Below the pieces are notes generated by a model that saw nothing but the letters and a program-made list of their open reading frames with translations, was not told the origin of the DNA and did no database searches. 64,000 bases of DNA from an uncultured Halanaerobiales bacterium (GTDB taxonomy: Bacteria; Bacillota; Halanaerobiia; Halanaerobiales; M55B127), in the NCBI GenBank assembly GCA_913055675.1, contig CAJXKY010000002.1:1-64000 (forward strand), given 5' to 3'. Shown piece after piece: positions 1-9,447 of the stretch. A program made the translations under genes and the position numbers. Within the stretch, counting starts at the first letter, position 1, and each line of letters opens with the position of its first letter.

Positions 1-320
1 CCTCCTTTAATACCCATTGTAGGTCCTAGTGAGGGTTCACGGATGGCTATCATTGCATTTTTATCTCTCTGGTTTAATGCCTGTCCGAGACCAACTGTAG
101 TGGTTGTTTTACCTTCACCAGCTGGGGTAGGAGTTATTGCAGTTACTAAAACTAATTTACTATCTTCATTTGATTGTAATCTTTGATATGTATCGAATTT
201 AATTTTTGCCTTGTAATCACCATATAATTCTAGATCGTCTTTACTTAAACCAATTTTCTTTGCAATTTCAACAATTGGATCCATAGAGGCTTCTTGTGCT
301 ATTTGAATATCACTTTTCAA
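1..320 (-). CDS. fhs: Formate--tetrahydrofolate ligase, N-terminal part (cut by window edge)
   Basis: Only about the first 106 residues are in the window; the rest lies to the left. The enzyme interconverts formate, THF and ATP with 10-formyl-THF, ADP and phosphate in the Wood-Ljungdahl methyl branch. The N-terminal pattern [12 protein letters not shown] and the nucleotide loop [13 protein letters not shown], followed by [14 protein letters not shown], are hallmarks of the family. The start is a TTG at 320, eight bases after AAGGAGAG; no ATG fits. It follows the MttB-family gene by 32 bp and so belongs to the methyl-oxidation operon. In that setting it would run in the ATP-forming, formate-releasing direction (inference). 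Confidence 0.93.
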   Translation of the reverse strand, partial: MKSDIQIAQEASMDPIVEIAKKIGLSKDDLELYGDYKAKIKFDTYQRLQSNEDSKLVLVTAITPTPAGEGKTTTTVGLGQALNQRDKNAMIAIREPSLGPTMGIKG

Positions 321-352
321 AAATATCACTCTCCTTATATTTTAATATATAA

Positions 353-1774
353 TTAATCTTTTAAATTTTCAATATATTTATCTAATTTTTCTTCAATTTT
401 ATTATCTAAAGGTGGTCTTTCATAGTCTTCTAAAATATTCTTATACATCTTATTTGCCCGTTCAGCAGTATCAGGTTGATCTTTATTACTAAAATACCTT
501 TCTTTCATACTTAGAATTGGTGCTCTTAAGTCACGCATGTGATCATAGGTATGTTGTTCTGCAATAAAGTTACCACTACTACCAACATGTTTAATTACTT
601 CTTTTGCTAATTCATCTTCATTAACTTTAATCCCCGCTTCATAATTATCAACTATACCTACTATTTCATCATCAATTAAAAACTTCTCAAAGGACATTGT
701 CATATAGTTTTCTAATAGTCCGGCTGAATGGAGTATAAAGTTAAATCCACTTTTAACTGCAGACATGAAGTTCATCATTGATTCATAGCCAGCTTGAGCG
801 TCAGGTTTTAAGGAATCAGTTAAAGACCCTCCTCCTCGAGATGGTAATCCATAGTATCTAGCAATTTGGGCTGTACCATTAAACATTTTAGCAGTTTCTG
901 GGTTTCCAATTGCTAAATTACCAGTTTTTAAGTCTACAACACTTGAAGCAGAACCATAAATTACAGGAGCACCTGGATTAACCATTTGTGAAAGTATAAT
1001 TCCAGTTAATATTTCAGCGTTTTGTTGAACTAAGGCGCCAGCAATTGTGGTAGGCGCTGTAGTTCCAGTCATACTTAAAGAGGCCACTACAATTGGTTGG
1101 TTATGTTTTGAGTGAACTACTAATGCGTCTGACATTCTACTATCAATTTGTAAAGGAGAATTAGTATTTATTAAAGTTAACAATACGGGATGTTCTTTAA
1201 CATAGTCCATACCACCGTAAACAATAGCTGCCATTTCAATACTTTCTTTGGCTTTTTGTGCTCCCATTGCACTACCCATTAAACATTTATCAGTGTATTT
1301 GACAGCTGCTTTCATCATTTTGCCATGTCTAATCTCATCATCTACATCAGTTGGTTCAACTAAAACTCCACCAACTACATCCATAAAATTACTGTAACCT
1401 GCTAATTTAGTAAATTTAACATAGTCTTCATAAAGAGCCCTTCTTCTTCCTTTTTCATAATCCATTACAAAGGGAGCTCCATATCCAGGCGATAAAACTG
1501 TGTTTTCACCACCGATTGTAACATTATTATCTGGATTTCTCGCATACATAGTAAACTTTTTAGGAGCACTATTGATAGCCTCTTCAATCATCTTTTCAGA
1601 AATATATACCTGTTCATCTTCTACTTGGGCACCACTTTTTTCAAGTACCTTTCTTACCTCATCTGAGAGTATTTCAATTCCATTTTCCTTTAATATCTCT
1701 ACAGTAGCATTGTGAATTTTATCCAGTTGCCCTTCTGTAAAGATATTATTATTAATTAACTTTCTTTTAATCAA
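353..1774 (-). CDS. MttB-family methylamine/betaine:corrinoid methyltransferase (third copy)
   Basis: A 473-residue member of the trimethylamine methyltransferase (MttB) superfamily. It is an intact frame with no internal stop, so it is of the non-pyrrolysine type. Such proteins move a methyl group from a quaternary amine such as glycine betaine, proline betaine or carnitine to a cobalamin protein. It is clearly more divergent than the two copies at 15411-19040; a shared block is TGTTAPTTIAGALVQQNAE, where they have TTPATMAG-like sequence. The start is TTG at 1774, seven bases after GGAGGG. It sits between flxA and fhs and has no corrinoid protein gene beside it. The substrate cannot be told from sequence alone. 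Confidence 0.85.
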   Translation of the reverse strand: MIKRKLINNNIFTEGQLDKIHNATVEILKENGIEILSDEVRKVLEKSGAQVEDEQVYISEKMIEEAINSAPKKFTMYARNPDNNVTIGGENTVLSPGYGAPFVMDYEKGRRRALYEDYVKFTKLAGYSNFMDVVGGVLVEPTDVDDEIRHGKMMKAAVKYTDKCLMGSAMGAQKAKESIEMAAIVYGGMDYVKEHPVLLTLINTNSPLQIDSRMSDALVVHSKHNQPIVVASLSMTGTTAPTTIAGALVQQNAEILTGIILSQMVNPGAPVIYGSASSVVDLKTGNLAIGNPETAKMFNGTAQIARYYGLPSRGGGSLTDSLKPDAQAGYESMMNFMSAVKSGFNFILHSAGLLENYMTMSFEKFLIDDEIVGIVDNYEAGIKVNEDELAKEVIKHVGSSGNFIAEQHTYDHMRDLRAPILSMKERYFSNKDQPDTAERANKMYKNILEDYERPPLDNKIEEKLDKYIENLKD

Positions 1775-1801
1775 TATCCTTCCCTCCTCAATCCTAAATA
1801 T

Positions 1802-2650
1802 TTAATACTCATCAGGCATTTCCCTTAATTGTTCTAAGGTAAAGACTGGACCATCTTTACATACATAATAATGTCCTATATTACAGCGTCCACATTTACC
1901 TACTCCACAGGACATCCTCATTTCTAAAGTTGTAATAATTTCAGAAGGTTCAATACCAAGTTCTTGCAGCCTTTCAGTTATGAATTTTATCATGATAGGT
2001 GGACCACAGGTAAAGACCCTAGTATCCGGAAGATTATAATCGAGTTCTTCTGCTATTAGAGTATGTGGGTAACCAACACATTTACTCCACCCTTCACAAG
2101 GCTCATCAATAGTATATTTAACTAGAGTATCTTTAGAATTTTCCCACCACTGATAATCATCACAAAACAGGGTGTCTTCTGGAGATCGAAATGCATTTAA
2201 AAGTTGTATTCTTTGATATTTATCTCTATTTTTTTCATCAAGCACATAATTAATCATTGATCTTAAGGGTGCTAATCCTATCCCCCCACCAATAAAGATT
2301 ATATTCTTACCTTCTGTACTATCAAGAGGAAAGCCATTACCAAAGGGACCTCTTATTCCTATTTTATCACCCTCTTTAAGATTATGAAGGGCTTCTGTAA
2401 CTAATCCTACTTCTTTAACTGAAAATTCTATATAGTCTTTTTCAGTTGGTGAGGATGAAAATCCAAAAGGAGCTTCTCCTAGTCCATATACAGTAACCAT
2501 CATGAACTGTCCCGGTTTAAAGTTGAAGTTTTTTCTTATGTCATTATCAATAAATTTTACTTTAAATGTTTTTATGTTTAAATTAGTTTCTGTTTCTTGT
2601 TTTATTTCAAGGACTTCTGCTTTATGGGGCAACATATCAGTCTTTTCCAC
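1802..2650 (-). CDS. flxA: FlxA-like FAD/NAD(P)-binding subunit with [2Fe-2S] site
   Basis: Flavin reductase of the sulfhydrogenase-gamma/dihydroorotate dehydrogenase electron-transfer type. The FAD domain comes first (PGQFMMVTVYGLGEAPFGFS near residues 46-65), then the NAD-binding part with GGGIGLAPLRSM and CGPPIMIKF, then a C-terminal cysteine set SCGVGKCGRC...C for a [2Fe-2S] cluster. In the FlxABCD-HdrABC complexes of anaerobes this subunit exchanges electrons with NAD(H). It is last of the flxDCBA series and overlaps flxB by 14 bp. The likely start is GTG at 2650, six bases after GGAGGGG; a later ATG lacks a binding site. Confidence 0.85.
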   Translation of the reverse strand: MEKTDMLPHKAEVLEIKQETETNLNIKTFKVKFIDNDIRKNFNFKPGQFMMVTVYGLGEAPFGFSSSPTEKDYIEFSVKEVGLVTEALHNLKEGDKIGIRGPFGNGFPLDSTEGKNIIFIGGGIGLAPLRSMINYVLDEKNRDKYQRIQLLNAFRSPEDTLFCDDYQWWENSKDTLVKYTIDEPCEGWSKCVGYPHTLIAEELDYNLPDTRVFTCGPPIMIKFITERLQELGIEPSEIITTLEMRMSCGVGKCGRCNIGHYYVCKDGPVFTLEQLREMPDEY

Positions 2651-3677
2651 TTTTAGCCCCTCCTTTTTCTTCCAGATATTTTTCAGTTAATTTTAAAGCT
2701 TCTCGAATATCTAAGTTCACTGGACAACGGTCTATACACCTGCCGCATCCTACACAACCTAGTCCTTCATAATTTAAAGGATGATAAGAAAACTTATGCA
2801 TAATCCTATTTCTATATCGCTTTTCTTTTGAATCACGGGGATTATGACCGGAGGCATGAGCACTATAGGTGGAAAACATACATGAATCCCAATTTTTATA
2901 CTTGGTGGATTCACCATCTTTTCCTTCCCAGATAAAGTTGAAACAGTAACAGGTTGGGCAGTAATATGTACAAATACCACAACCCAAACATTTCTCAGAC
3001 ATTTCTTCCCAGATATCTGCCTCAAACATTTCTTTTTCTGGAAGTGGAATTGGAATATCTAATTCAAAACTACTTTCCGTAAATGTATTTATTCTTTTTT
3101 CTATAAGTTCTTCAAGTTTATCTTGATTACCGTCTGGTAGGTTTTCAAAAACACTTTCAAATTTCTTATCTTTAACTTTTATCCAAAATTCATTACCATC
3201 TTTGAATATATAGAGAGGAGCATAATTACTTTCTACAGGATTAAAGCCTAAAGTATCACAAAAACAGCTTTTATTTCTTTGAGGACAAGACAAACCTACC
3301 AATGTTATTTTATCACGTCTAGCTTTGTAATTTTTATCAATATACATTTCATCTTCAATAAAGACTTGATCTAAAGTTTTAATAGCTTCTATATCGCAAC
3401 TTCTAACTCCTAGAATTAATGTATCCTGTTCTGTGTCATAATATTGTTTTTCCTTATAGTCATTTCCAACTGGAGCATTTTGGGGAAATATTATATTTTT
3501 AGGAGAACTATCAGCTTGTTCGTCCCAGTCTATCTTGTCAAAATCATCTATATAGTGGTATTCAACCAGTGTTTTTTTATTCTTGTCTATAAGTACTGGT
3601 GCAGCAATATTGTAATTTTCTTTTAATTTATCAAATAATTCTTTGAATTGATTTTTATCAATTTTTTTAATCATCAT
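2637..3677 (-). CDS. flxB: FlxB-like 4Fe-4S electron-transfer subunit
   Basis: A 346-residue protein of the hydrogenase/sulfur-reductase beta-subunit type (anaerobic sulfite reductase A-like). The N-terminal two thirds is a conserved alpha/beta region with LGVRSCDIEAIKTLDQVF and GLSCPQRNKSCFCDTLG. The C-terminal third carries two cysteine sets, CLGCGICTYYCPTCYC and CVGCGRCIDRCPVN, for two [4Fe-4S] clusters. It probably passes electrons between the FlxA flavin and the Hdr part. Two adjacent ATGs follow a strong GGAGGTGAG site; the first was kept. It overlaps flxA, as expected for coupled translation. Confidence 0.85.
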   Translation of the reverse strand: MMIKKIDKNQFKELFDKLKENYNIAAPVLIDKNKKTLVEYHYIDDFDKIDWDEQADSSPKNIIFPQNAPVGNDYKEKQYYDTEQDTLILGVRSCDIEAIKTLDQVFIEDEMYIDKNYKARRDKITLVGLSCPQRNKSCFCDTLGFNPVESNYAPLYIFKDGNEFWIKVKDKKFESVFENLPDGNQDKLEELIEKRINTFTESSFELDIPIPLPEKEMFEADIWEEMSEKCLGCGICTYYCPTCYCFNFIWEGKDGESTKYKNWDSCMFSTYSAHASGHNPRDSKEKRYRNRIMHKFSYHPLNYEGLGCVGCGRCIDRCPVNLDIREALKLTEKYLEEKGGAKSGKD

Positions 3678-3691
3678 CCTTTTCTCACCTC

Positions 3692-4555
3692 CTATTCCAT
3701 AAACCCGGATTCAGTATCATTAACATCATAATCGGAAAGCAATGTTTTTTGATCAGAATCTATTCCAGCTCTATAATCAAATAATTCTTCAGCACTCCTA
3801 CACATTTTAGCAGCTAAGGCTCTTACATCTATACCCTCTGGACAAGCCATTTCACAAGCACCACAATTAACACATCGCCCTGCCATATGCATAGCACGCA
3901 TCAAATGGTAGGTAAAGTTATCATTTAATTTTACACTATCTCCAACCCATTCGGGTTGATTTCCTTCTGTGAAACACTGTTCACAGTAACATACATAACA
4001 TGCTTCTCTACAAGCATAACAGCGTGTACACCTTTCAAATTCTTTTTGGAAATACTCCATTCTTTCGGCTGGAGTCATTTTTTCTATTTTATCTTCTTTA
4101 TCTTTTAATTTGGCTTCAATTTCTTCCTCAGTCATTTTTTTGCCCACAGTATAATCTGAAATTACAGCATTTCTAATATCACATTCTTCACAAGCTGTAT
4201 TATTTTCAATCCCTGGACAACCATTGATTCCAATAACTTTAATATTTTCTCTTTTTATGAGATCTTCTGCTAGATAGGTTGCTATTGCTCGGCTATCACA
4301 TGGTTTTGCTACAATAGCTACCTTTTGGTCTTTATAGTTTAATAGATATTTAGCTAAAGACATTTCTGCTTTTGAATTGAAAACTAAACGGTCAGCATTC
4401 TCAGGATTCGAGATGAAAATTGGTGTAACTTCTTCTGTAAAGATACCAATTCCAAATCCAATAACCTTTTCTACCGTATTTTCTTTTAATAGCTTTTCAG
4501 CTATTTCAACAATTTCTTCAGTTATTTTCTCATACTTTTTCAACTGTGGTTTCAC
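3692..4555 (-). CDS. flxC: FlxC-like 4Fe-4S dicluster subunit
   Basis: An iron-sulfur protein paired with FlxB and FlxD. The N-terminal region has AKPCDSRAIATYL and INGCPGIENNTACEECDIRN; the C-terminal part has CTRCYACREACYVCYCEQC and CVNCGACEMACPEGIDVR. It has no CCG domain and so cannot stand in for HdrB. The start is uncertain. GTG at 4555 has AGGA five bases before it and overlaps flxD by 26 bp; ATG at 4582 would overlap by 53 bp, and TTG at 4543 is also possible. The product is about 287 residues with the start used here. Confidence 0.78.
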   Translation of the reverse strand: MKPQLKKYEKITEEIVEIAEKLLKENTVEKVIGFGIGIFTEEVTPIFISNPENADRLVFNSKAEMSLAKYLLNYKDQKVAIVAKPCDSRAIATYLAEDLIKRENIKVIGINGCPGIENNTACEECDIRNAVISDYTVGKKMTEEEIEAKLKDKEDKIEKMTPAERMEYFQKEFERCTRCYACREACYVCYCEQCFTEGNQPEWVGDSVKLNDNFTYHLMRAMHMAGRCVNCGACEMACPEGIDVRALAAKMCRSAEELFDYRAGIDSDQKTLLSDYDVNDTESGFME

Positions 4556-4997
4556 CTTCTTCCTGACTGAAACCTTGACCATCAAAACCCTGCCAGGGTC
4601 CAACTTTTTTTACATTTTCTACAGCGTCTTCTACCACTCCAGCAAAGCGTTTTCCTTCCGAGGCAGAACACCAGGTGAAGTTCATTCTTTCAGCTTCAAC
4701 ACCAGCATACTGCATCATTTCATTAAGCATCACAAATCTACGTCTCGCATAAAGATTGCCATCGAGAAAATGACAGTCTCCAGGGTGACAGCCTGATACT
4801 AATATTCCATCTGCTCCCATATTAAAGGCTTTTATGATTAGAAAAGGATCCATTCTACCAGTACAGGGAACTCTTACTACTCTAATATTGGGAGGGTATT
4901 GTATTCTACTACTACCTGCTAAATCAGCTGCTGCATAACTACACCAGGTACAGAGAAAAGCAGCAATTTTAGGTTCAAATTCATTATTTTCATTCAT
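4530..4997 (-). CDS. flxD: FlxD/MvhD-like [2Fe-2S] adaptor
   Basis: A 155-residue protein with the full MvhD pattern: LCTWCSYAAADLAG near the N-terminus, RVPCTGRMDP, SGCHPGDCHFLDGN and RRFVMLNEMM. In methanogens MvhD joins the hydrogenase to HdrA, and in FlxABCD-Hdr complexes FlxD plays the same role for the NADH-linked module. Here it lies directly after the double HdrA gene (8-bp overlap) and before flxC, so it most likely bridges HdrA to FlxABC. The start at 4997 has a GGAGGGCAAGAAG site ahead of it. Confidence 0.9.
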   Translation of the reverse strand: MNENNEFEPKIAAFLCTWCSYAAADLAGSSRIQYPPNIRVVRVPCTGRMDPFLIIKAFNMGADGILVSGCHPGDCHFLDGNLYARRRFVMLNEMMQYAGVEAERMNFTWCSASEGKRFAGVVEDAVENVKKVGPWQGFDGQGFSQEEGETTVEKV

Positions 4998-7900
4998 CTT
5001 CTTGCCCTCCCGTCTTTATATTATTTGCTTTCCGATCTGAAAATAGTGCAGACATTTCATCAAGTAATTGATTACTAGAGAAGCCTTCCAATTCTACGGC
5101 ATGTGATCTACAGACTGCTGCACAATTGCCACATCCTTTGCAGAGCACTGTATTTACTTCAGCAGTTCCTTTATCATAGTTAACTTCAATTGCTTTAAAG
5201 GCACAGACATCTTCACAGGTTCCACAGGCTGAACATATATCAGAATTAACAGTAGAAATCATAGCCTCTGTTAATAAGTAATCTTTTGCTAAAACAGAAG
5301 CAGCTCTGCTCGCTGCAGCCTGGCTTTGTGCAATTGATTCACCTAAATTCTTAGGTCCGTGAGCAAGCCCAGTTAGAAATACTCCATCTGTAGCAAAGTC
5401 AACAGGTCTTAATTTCACATGAGCTTCAAGGAAAAACTCATCTTCGTTTAATGGAACCTTAAGTGCTTTACTAAATTTTTCATTACTATTACCCGGAGTA
5501 ATTGCTTTAGCAAGAACTAAAAGGTCAGTAGTTTCTGTTATCTCTTTACCTGTAACTGGTTCTTGATAACTGATTGTTAATTTATTCTTTGTTTTATCTT
5601 CTTTAACTTCTGGCTTATCTTCAACTTCATAACGAATAAAATTTATTCCTAATTCCCTTGCTTTGCGATATTTATCTTCATAAAGACCATAAGTTCTCAT
5701 CTCTCTATAGAAAATCTTTATCTCAATATCAGGATTTCTTTTTTTGATAAAGATTGCATTGTTAACAGCTTGAGTACAGCAAATTCTAGAACAGTATTCA
5801 CGTCCTTCTTCTCTTGAACCTACACATTGAATCATTGAAATATTATCTATATCTTCAAAAGTGTTATTATCTTTTAACATCTCTTCTAAATCTAGTTGTG
5901 AGATTACTTTTTTATTTTTATCAGCTAGATATTCATCTGTCTTTAGCTCATTGGCACCAGTAGCAACAATTACTACCCCGCCTTCTAGTTCTTCTTTTGA
6001 GTTATCTATATTTGATTTTAAGTTAAATGTATAATTACCTACATAACCCTCGATTTTATCAACAGAGTGATTATTATATATTTTAATATTCGGATGATTT
6101 TTTACCTTTCTTTTCATATCTTTAATATAGTTAACCATTGGTTTACCATCCATTGTTAAAAGAAGTTTATTAGCATTACCACCGAGTTCTTTCTCCTTTT
6201 CGATTAAATAGGTTTTAAATCCTAGGTCAGCCAATTGAAGGGCTGATGTCATTCCTGAAATTCCGCCTCCGATAACGAAAGCATTATCTATCTTTTCTAT
6301 TTTTTCTCTTTTTAAGGAATGAGCTTTTCTTGCTTTTGCAGCAGCTCCTTTAATTAAATCAAAGGCTTTTTGGGTAGCTTTTTCTTGTTCTTCTCGATGT
6401 ACCCAGGAATCCTGATCTCTAATATTAGTCATTACCATTAGATAAGGATTCAGACCTGCTCTAGCAACAGCTTTTTTAAAGAGCGGTTCATGAGTCCTAG
6501 GTGTACAGGAAGCAACTACTATTCTGTTAAGCCCTTTTTCCTCAATTCTTTTACTAATTAGTTCTTGACCATCTGATGAACAAAGATATCTAACTTCTTC
6601 CGCATGTTCAACAAATGGTAGTTTTTCAGCTTTTTTTGATACTTTTGGAACATCGACTACTCCAGCAATATTAGTTCCACAGTCACAAACAAATACTCCA
6701 GTTTTTATCCTTTCATTATCTACAAATCTATATTGATCTTCTTGATTTGTTTTTTTAGAAGTTTCTTTTTCCTTTGTTTCAGATTTTTCTTGATAGGCTT
6801 TGTCTGCTGCTAATACTGCAGAACCACTAGCTTGAATAACAGATTCTGGAATATCTTTTGGTCCTGTTATTACACCACAGGCAAATACTCCTTCTCTACT
6901 AGTTTTAAGTGGATTTACTTCATCAACTGCAGCAAATCCATACTTATTAACCCTGATCTTTAAAGTTTTCATCATTTCACTAACTTCTTGATTGGGTTTC
7001 AAGCCCACTGAAAGAATTACAAGGTCATAATTTTCTTGTTCTATGTTATCATCTTGGTCAAGAGATTTAATGATAATTTGATCTGAATTTTGGTCTTTTT
7101 CGACCTCGGCAATCCTGTTTCTCTTAAAATTTATCCCCTTTGTATCTTCTGCCATATTATAATATCTTTCAAAGCCTTTCCCAAATGCTCTGATATCCAT
7201 GAAATACATGTCAAGGTCAGCTTCTTTTGAATGTTCCTTGGTAATTATAGACTGCTTTATGGAATACATGCAGCAGACTGAAGAACAATAATTTGTATCT
7301 GACCTTATATCTCTGGAACCAGCACAGTGTAGAAAAGCTATTTTTTTAGCCTCTTTTCCATCTGATGGTCTAACTATATGACCTCCAGTAGGACCAGAAG
7401 CACTTAAATATCTTTCATATTCTAAACTTGTAATTACATTTTCATAGTTTACATAACCATATTCACTAACTATATTACCTTCAAAGGCATCATACCCAGC
7501 TGCAAAGACAACTGATGCAACATCCAAATCAAAGGTTTCTGGTTCTTGATCGTAATTGATTGCACCTTTATCACAGTTTTTAGAACAAAGTCCACATACT
7601 CCCTTGGTTAACATTAAACAGTTTTCTGGATCAATATTAACCACGTTAGGTACAGCCTGGTCTTGATATTTATAGACTGCCTTTCTTTGATCTATACCCT
7701 GGTTAAAAACATCATCAACAGTTACCGGGCAGTTTTCTACACATTCTGTACAACCCGTACAGAGATCAACGTTAACATAACGAGGTTTCTGTTCTATAGT
7801 AGCAGTAAAGTTACCAGAAGTACCTTTTAAATTTTTCAACTCACTATAGGTATAGGTAGTAACATTTTCGTGGTTATAGCAGTCACTAATTTTTGGGGCT

Positions 7901-8073
7901 AATATACAAGTTGAACAGTCATTTGTGGGAAATGTTTTATCAAGTTGAGCCATTTTTCCACCCAAAGCAGGTTTCTTTTCTACAAGATGAACGGGAATTC
8001 CCATTTCGGCTAAATCAGTAGCAGCCTGGATTCCTGCTATTCCACCACCTAAAACTAGGACTGATTTAGCCAT
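4990..8073 (-). CDS. hdrA: Double-length HdrA-like flavoprotein (two HdrA halves fused)
   Basis: About 1027 residues. The first HdrA half has GGGIAG at 9-14 for FAD, an HdrA cysteine set near 53-65, [4Fe-4S] motifs at 105-115 and 152-167, and the CAGSR...CSSVCC block at 250-268. A linker follows, then a second half with CDCGTN at 463-468, a second FAD loop GGGISG at 602-607, CVGSR...CSRICC at 750-766, and two ferredoxin motifs at 947-957 and 978-988. HdrA carries the flavin that splits or joins electron pairs in flavin-based bifurcation. The start is the ATG at 8073, which overlaps the hdrC stop by eight bases after GGTGGTGAT. Having two FAD sites in one chain is the odd point. Confidence 0.92.
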   Translation of the reverse strand: MAKSVLVLGGGIAGIQAATDLAEMGIPVHLVEKKPALGGKMAQLDKTFPTNDCSTCILAPKISDCYNHENVTTYTYSELKNLKGTSGNFTATIEQKPRYVNVDLCTGCTECVENCPVTVDDVFNQGIDQRKAVYKYQDQAVPNVVNIDPENCLMLTKGVCGLCSKNCDKGAINYDQEPETFDLDVASVVFAAGYDAFEGNIVSEYGYVNYENVITSLEYERYLSASGPTGGHIVRPSDGKEAKKIAFLHCAGSRDIRSDTNYCSSVCCMYSIKQSIITKEHSKEADLDMYFMDIRAFGKGFERYYNMAEDTKGINFKRNRIAEVEKDQNSDQIIIKSLDQDDNIEQENYDLVILSVGLKPNQEVSEMMKTLKIRVNKYGFAAVDEVNPLKTSREGVFACGVITGPKDIPESVIQASGSAVLAADKAYQEKSETKEKETSKKTNQEDQYRFVDNERIKTGVFVCDCGTNIAGVVDVPKVSKKAEKLPFVEHAEEVRYLCSSDGQELISKRIEEKGLNRIVVASCTPRTHEPLFKKAVARAGLNPYLMVMTNIRDQDSWVHREEQEKATQKAFDLIKGAAAKARKAHSLKREKIEKIDNAFVIGGGISGMTSALQLADLGFKTYLIEKEKELGGNANKLLLTMDGKPMVNYIKDMKRKVKNHPNIKIYNNHSVDKIEGYVGNYTFNLKSNIDNSKEELEGGVVIVATGANELKTDEYLADKNKKVISQLDLEEMLKDNNTFEDIDNISMIQCVGSREEGREYCSRICCTQAVNNAIFIKKRNPDIEIKIFYREMRTYGLYEDKYRKARELGINFIRYEVEDKPEVKEDKTKNKLTISYQEPVTGKEITETTDLLVLAKAITPGNSNEKFSKALKVPLNEDEFFLEAHVKLRPVDFATDGVFLTGLAHGPKNLGESIAQSQAAASRAASVLAKDYLLTEAMISTVNSDICSACGTCEDVCAFKAIEVNYDKGTAEVNTVLCKGCGNCAAVCRSHAVELEGFSSNQLLDEMSALFSDRKANNIKTGGQEDE

Positions 8074-8509
8074 TATCATCACCACCGGTATTCATTGTTT
8101 TCATACTTTCTTCTATATCTTTACTATTATCAAGATGGTCAGCTACAATATTTAAGCGGTATTGATATACAGTTTTATCTAGCTTATCAACTTTTTCTTT
8201 TAAATCCTTATTGTAATATCCTGCCTCTATCGACATATTTCTTAGAACACGCATTATATCAGCAAACTTTACATCTTGAGGACAGTGTGCTACACATCTT
8301 CTACATTGAATACATTTCCATAAATCATCATTATTTAATACATCTTTTTTATAGCCTAATAATGACTTTTTTATTAAGAGTCTAGGATTAAATGATTCAT
8401 CAATTTCACTGATTGGACATGTTGCAGTGCAACTACCACAACTGTAACACATAAGTAAATTTTCTCCACCCGGGCGTGAGGTTATTTCGTTTTTAAAGTT
8501 GTTATCCAT
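8066..8509 (-). CDS. hdrC: HdrC-like 4Fe-4S subunit
   Basis: About 147 residues with two classic cluster motifs, CYSCGSCTATCPISE and CIQCRRCVAHCPQDV, and the helical linker typical of HdrC. In heterodisulfide reductases HdrC carries electrons from HdrA to HdrB. No hdrB is present in the window, so its electron partner may be MetFV. The start is the ATG at 8509, seven bases after GGAGGT; an upstream extension would run into metF. It overlaps hdrA by eight bases. Confidence 0.9.
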   Translation of the reverse strand: MDNNFKNEITSRPGGENLLMCYSCGSCTATCPISEIDESFNPRLLIKKSLLGYKKDVLNNDDLWKCIQCRRCVAHCPQDVKFADIMRVLRNMSIEAGYYNKDLKEKVDKLDKTVYQYRLNIVADHLDNSKDIEESMKTMNTGGDDNG

Positions 8510-8510
8510 C

Positions 8511-9434
8511 TTATTCCACCTCCGGTCTTGGATAAAGAGAAGCTTCTTCAACTACAACAGGAGTGATTTCTTCCCAGGCTACCGGCATTAAATGAACTCC
8601 TCTTACCCCTTCTATTTCTTTTACTTGTTGGATTGTTTCAACAGCCATTTTAACTCCCTCATTTTCTTTGTCTTCGGCCTGATCCATTCTTTTTATAACA
8701 TGATCAGGGACATCCATTCCCGCTACATATTTTTTCATCATTCTTAAAGCTTTTGAAGATCTAGTTGGTAAAATCCCAGCTAAAATGTATGCTTGTTCAT
8801 GAATTCCTCTTTTCCTTACCTCTTCCATCCAGTATTTAAACTTTTCCATATTATAGATAGCCTGAGTTTGAAAAAACTCAACTCCAGCATTTACTTTTTT
8901 TTGCATTTTGATCATCTGCATTTCAAAAGGATCCGCAAATGGATTAGCTGCTCCTCCAAGGAACATTTTGGGCGGAGTGTCCATTTGATCTCCGTTTATG
9001 AGAACACCTTCATGGACCATATCATTTACAGCTTTGATAAGTTGGACTGAACCTAATTCAAACACATTTTTGGAACCAGGATCTTTTCCAAAGGTCTGAT
9101 GATCACCAGTCAAAAGTAATACATTTCGTAATCCTAAGGCGCTTGCTCCCAAGATATCACTTTGAAGTCCAATCCGATTTCTATCGCGAGCAGTTACCTG
9201 GATAATCATTTCAAGTCCTTGTTCCATAGCTATCTTTGCAGCAGCTATTGAAGACATTCTTACAATTGCGGTCTGGTTGTCTGTAACATTAACTCCATCT
9301 ACATAACCTTTTAAATTTTTAGCTTTATTTCTAATAAAATCAGGGTCAGATCCGATCGGAGGTCCCAGTTCACTGCAGACAACAAAATGACCGGCATCTA
9401 ACATATTTTTAACTTTAGAATAACTTTTAGTCAT
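8511..9434 (-). CDS. metF: Methylenetetrahydrofolate reductase catalytic subunit
   Basis: A 307-residue TIM-barrel flavoprotein interconverting methylene-THF and methyl-THF. Family features seen are SELGPPIGSD at the start, the conserved IQVTARDRNR, LLLTGDHQ, NPFADPFEMQ and FFQTQAIYNMEKF. It lies between metV and the hdrC-hdrA-flx genes, as in the MetFV-Hdr clusters of acetogens such as Moorella. Next to betaine methyltransferases it probably oxidises methyl-THF (inference). The start at 9434 has AAGGAG eight bases upstream. Confidence 0.93.
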   Translation of the reverse strand: MTKSYSKVKNMLDAGHFVVCSELGPPIGSDPDFIRNKAKNLKGYVDGVNVTDNQTAIVRMSSIAAAKIAMEQGLEMIIQVTARDRNRIGLQSDILGASALGLRNVLLLTGDHQTFGKDPGSKNVFELGSVQLIKAVNDMVHEGVLINGDQMDTPPKMFLGGAANPFADPFEMQMIKMQKKVNAGVEFFQTQAIYNMEKFKYWMEEVRKRGIHEQAYILAGILPTRSSKALRMMKKYVAGMDVPDHVIKRMDQAEDKENEGVKMAVETIQQVKEIEGVRGVHLMPVAWEEITPVVVEEASLYPRPEVE

Positions 9435-9447
9435 TTTATTACTCCTT

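Noticed and set aside
3692-4555. FlxC considered as an HdrB substitute
   Set aside because: Its cysteines fit two ferredoxin-type clusters; the CX(n)CCX(n)CxxC pattern of CCG domains is absent.
4377-4796. Plus-strand frame of 139 codons across the flxC/flxD junction
   Set aside because: It is antisense to two clear genes, low-complexity in sequence and has no start signal.
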